Below are positions 5,216-5,640 of a stretch of 5,640 bases of DNA, in pieces. Position 1 is the stretch's first letter; each line of letters starts with the position of its first letter. This stretch comes from Achromobacter sp. (GTDB lineage: Bacteria; Pseudomonadota; Gammaproteobacteria; Burkholderiales; Burkholderiaceae_B): assembly GCA_003454835.1 (NCBI GenBank), contig DMTA01000143.1, positions 1 through 5,640 on the forward strand, in the 5' to 3' direction. The translations under genes were made by a program, and so were the position numbers. The notes beneath the pieces were generated by a model. That model saw only the letters and a program-made list of their open reading frames with translations. It was not told the origin of the DNA and did not search any database.

Positions 5216-5542
5216 ATGCCCAAATTTGCCCGACTCATATTTGCCCTTGCGCTGACGGGCATACCCGTCCAGCACGCGGCGGCCGACACCGTCGCCGCCG
5301 TCAATCCCGCCGGCGAAAAACTCTACAAGTCTGCCTGTGTCGTCTGCCATGCCAGCGGCGTGGCCAATGCCCCCAAGCTGGGCGACAAAGTGGCCTGGAC
5401 GCCATTCCTGGCGCAGGGCACGGATGCGCTGATGGTCACCGTGCTGAAAGGCAAGGGCGCCATGCCGCCGCGCGGCGGTTCGGCCGCAGACGACGCCACG
5501 CTGCGCGCAGCCGTGGAATACATGATGGCCGCGGCGCAATAG
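5216..5542 (+). CDS. Small secreted monohaem cytochrome c (class I, c5-like)
   Basis: 108 aa with a Sec signal peptide (about 1-23, ending HAAA, mature from D24). The single haem-binding motif is C41-V-V-C44-H45, and M83 in KGAMPPRGG is the expected sixth ligand. The mature size of about 85 residues and the sequence A-G-E-K-L-Y before the haem motif fit soluble cytochromes of the c5 type. Its location 80 bp after nirK suggests that it passes electrons to NirK, or in general from the bc1 complex to periplasmic reductases; this is inference. The start at 5216 is chosen because signal peptide features begin there; an earlier in-frame ATG at 5081 would lie inside nirK. The ribosome site is weak (CTGGAA at about 5202-5207). 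It may be read from the nirK promoter through the hairpin or from an unseen one. Confidence 0.93.
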   Translation: MPKFARLIFALALTGIPVQHAAADTVAAVNPAGEKLYKSACVVCHASGVANAPKLGDKVAWTPFLAQGTDALMVTVLKGKGAMPPRGGSAADDATLRAAVEYMMAAAQ

Positions 5543-5557
5543 CGCGGCCAATGCGCG

Positions 5558-5589
5558 CGGCAAACCTGCCGGATGGCGCTACACGCGCC
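5558..5589. terminator. Two hairpins at a convergent gene junction
   Basis: CGGCA/TGCCG (5558-5562/5567-5571, loop AACC) and GGCGC/GCGCC (5575-5579/5585-5589, loop TACAC) lie between the cytochrome stop and the end of a minus-strand gene. The second overlaps that gene's stop codon. They are modest stems without T-runs; a terminator role is suggested only by position. Confidence 0.35.
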
Positions 5590-5640
5590 GCGCCAGCAAA
5601 GCCCACACGCCGGCGGCCGACAGCAGCGCGCCGCCGCCCA
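5579..5640 (-). CDS. C-terminal end of an unidentified, possibly membrane, protein
   Basis: On the minus strand the last 62 bases read in frame to TAG (5579-5581), encoding GGGALLSAAGVWALLARRV. A hydrophobic stretch followed by Arg-Arg at the end looks like a final transmembrane helix with a short cytoplasmic tail. Only about 19 residues are visible, too few to name a family. It would be convergent with the cytochrome gene across a 36-bp gap. It could also be a chance open frame in GC-rich DNA. Confidence 0.4.
   Translation of the reverse strand, partial: GGGALLSAAGVWALLARRV

Noticed and set aside
1..5640. Insertion sequence, CRISPR array, tRNA or phage remnant
   Set aside because: No transposase, terminal inverted repeats, spaced direct repeats or cloverleaf-like sequence was seen; all genes fit one denitrification locus with uniform composition.

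Overview
This window carries a compact denitrification gene cluster from a GC-rich betaproteobacterium. The genus is most likely Achromobacter or a close Alcaligenaceae relative. The encoded copper nitrite reductase has the length (360 aa) and residue spacing that I recall for Achromobacter xylosoxidans NirK, and subtracting a 24-residue signal peptide reproduces that enzyme's mature ligand numbering. This assignment is from memory, not from a search.

Layout from left to right. Bases 2-1975 encode most of a quinol-dependent nitric oxide reductase (qNOR, NorB) whose N-terminus lies outside the window. A 111-bp gap (1976-2086) holds a perfect TTGCG-N4-CGCAA palindrome inside a larger 40-bp inverted repeat, a plausible -10 box, and two leader hairpins. 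Next is a 279-aa lipoprotein with a SUMF1/FGE-like domain (2087-2926), resembling NirV proteins of denitrifiers. A convergent regulator gene on the minus strand (3001-3873) encodes a Crp/Fnr-family protein of NnrR/Dnr type with an unusual C-terminal tail. The divergent intergenic region contains a second, slightly imperfect TTGCG-type box upstream of nirK (4053-5135). A strong hairpin follows nirK, then a small secreted monohaem cytochrome c (5216-5542). At the right edge is the last part of an unidentified minus-strand gene.

How the genes fit together. NirK reduces nitrite to NO in the periplasm, probably fed by a small c-type cytochrome or a cupredoxin. NorB reduces the NO to N2O at the inner membrane using quinol. 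The Crp/Fnr protein is the obvious candidate to sense NO or low oxygen and act on the two palindromic boxes. At both boxes the distance to a matching -10 hexamer is the same (box centre 41.5 bp upstream of the inferred start site), the geometry of class II FNR-type activation. The SUMF1-like lipoprotein therefore appears to be under the same control as nirK, although its function is unknown.

No mobile element, CRISPR array, tRNA or rRNA was seen. The enzymes are ordinary. The points most worth a second look are the paired boxes and nested palindrome, the regulator's Cys-x2-Cys-x2-Cys plus pentapeptide-repeat tail, and the lipoprotein SUMF1 protein.
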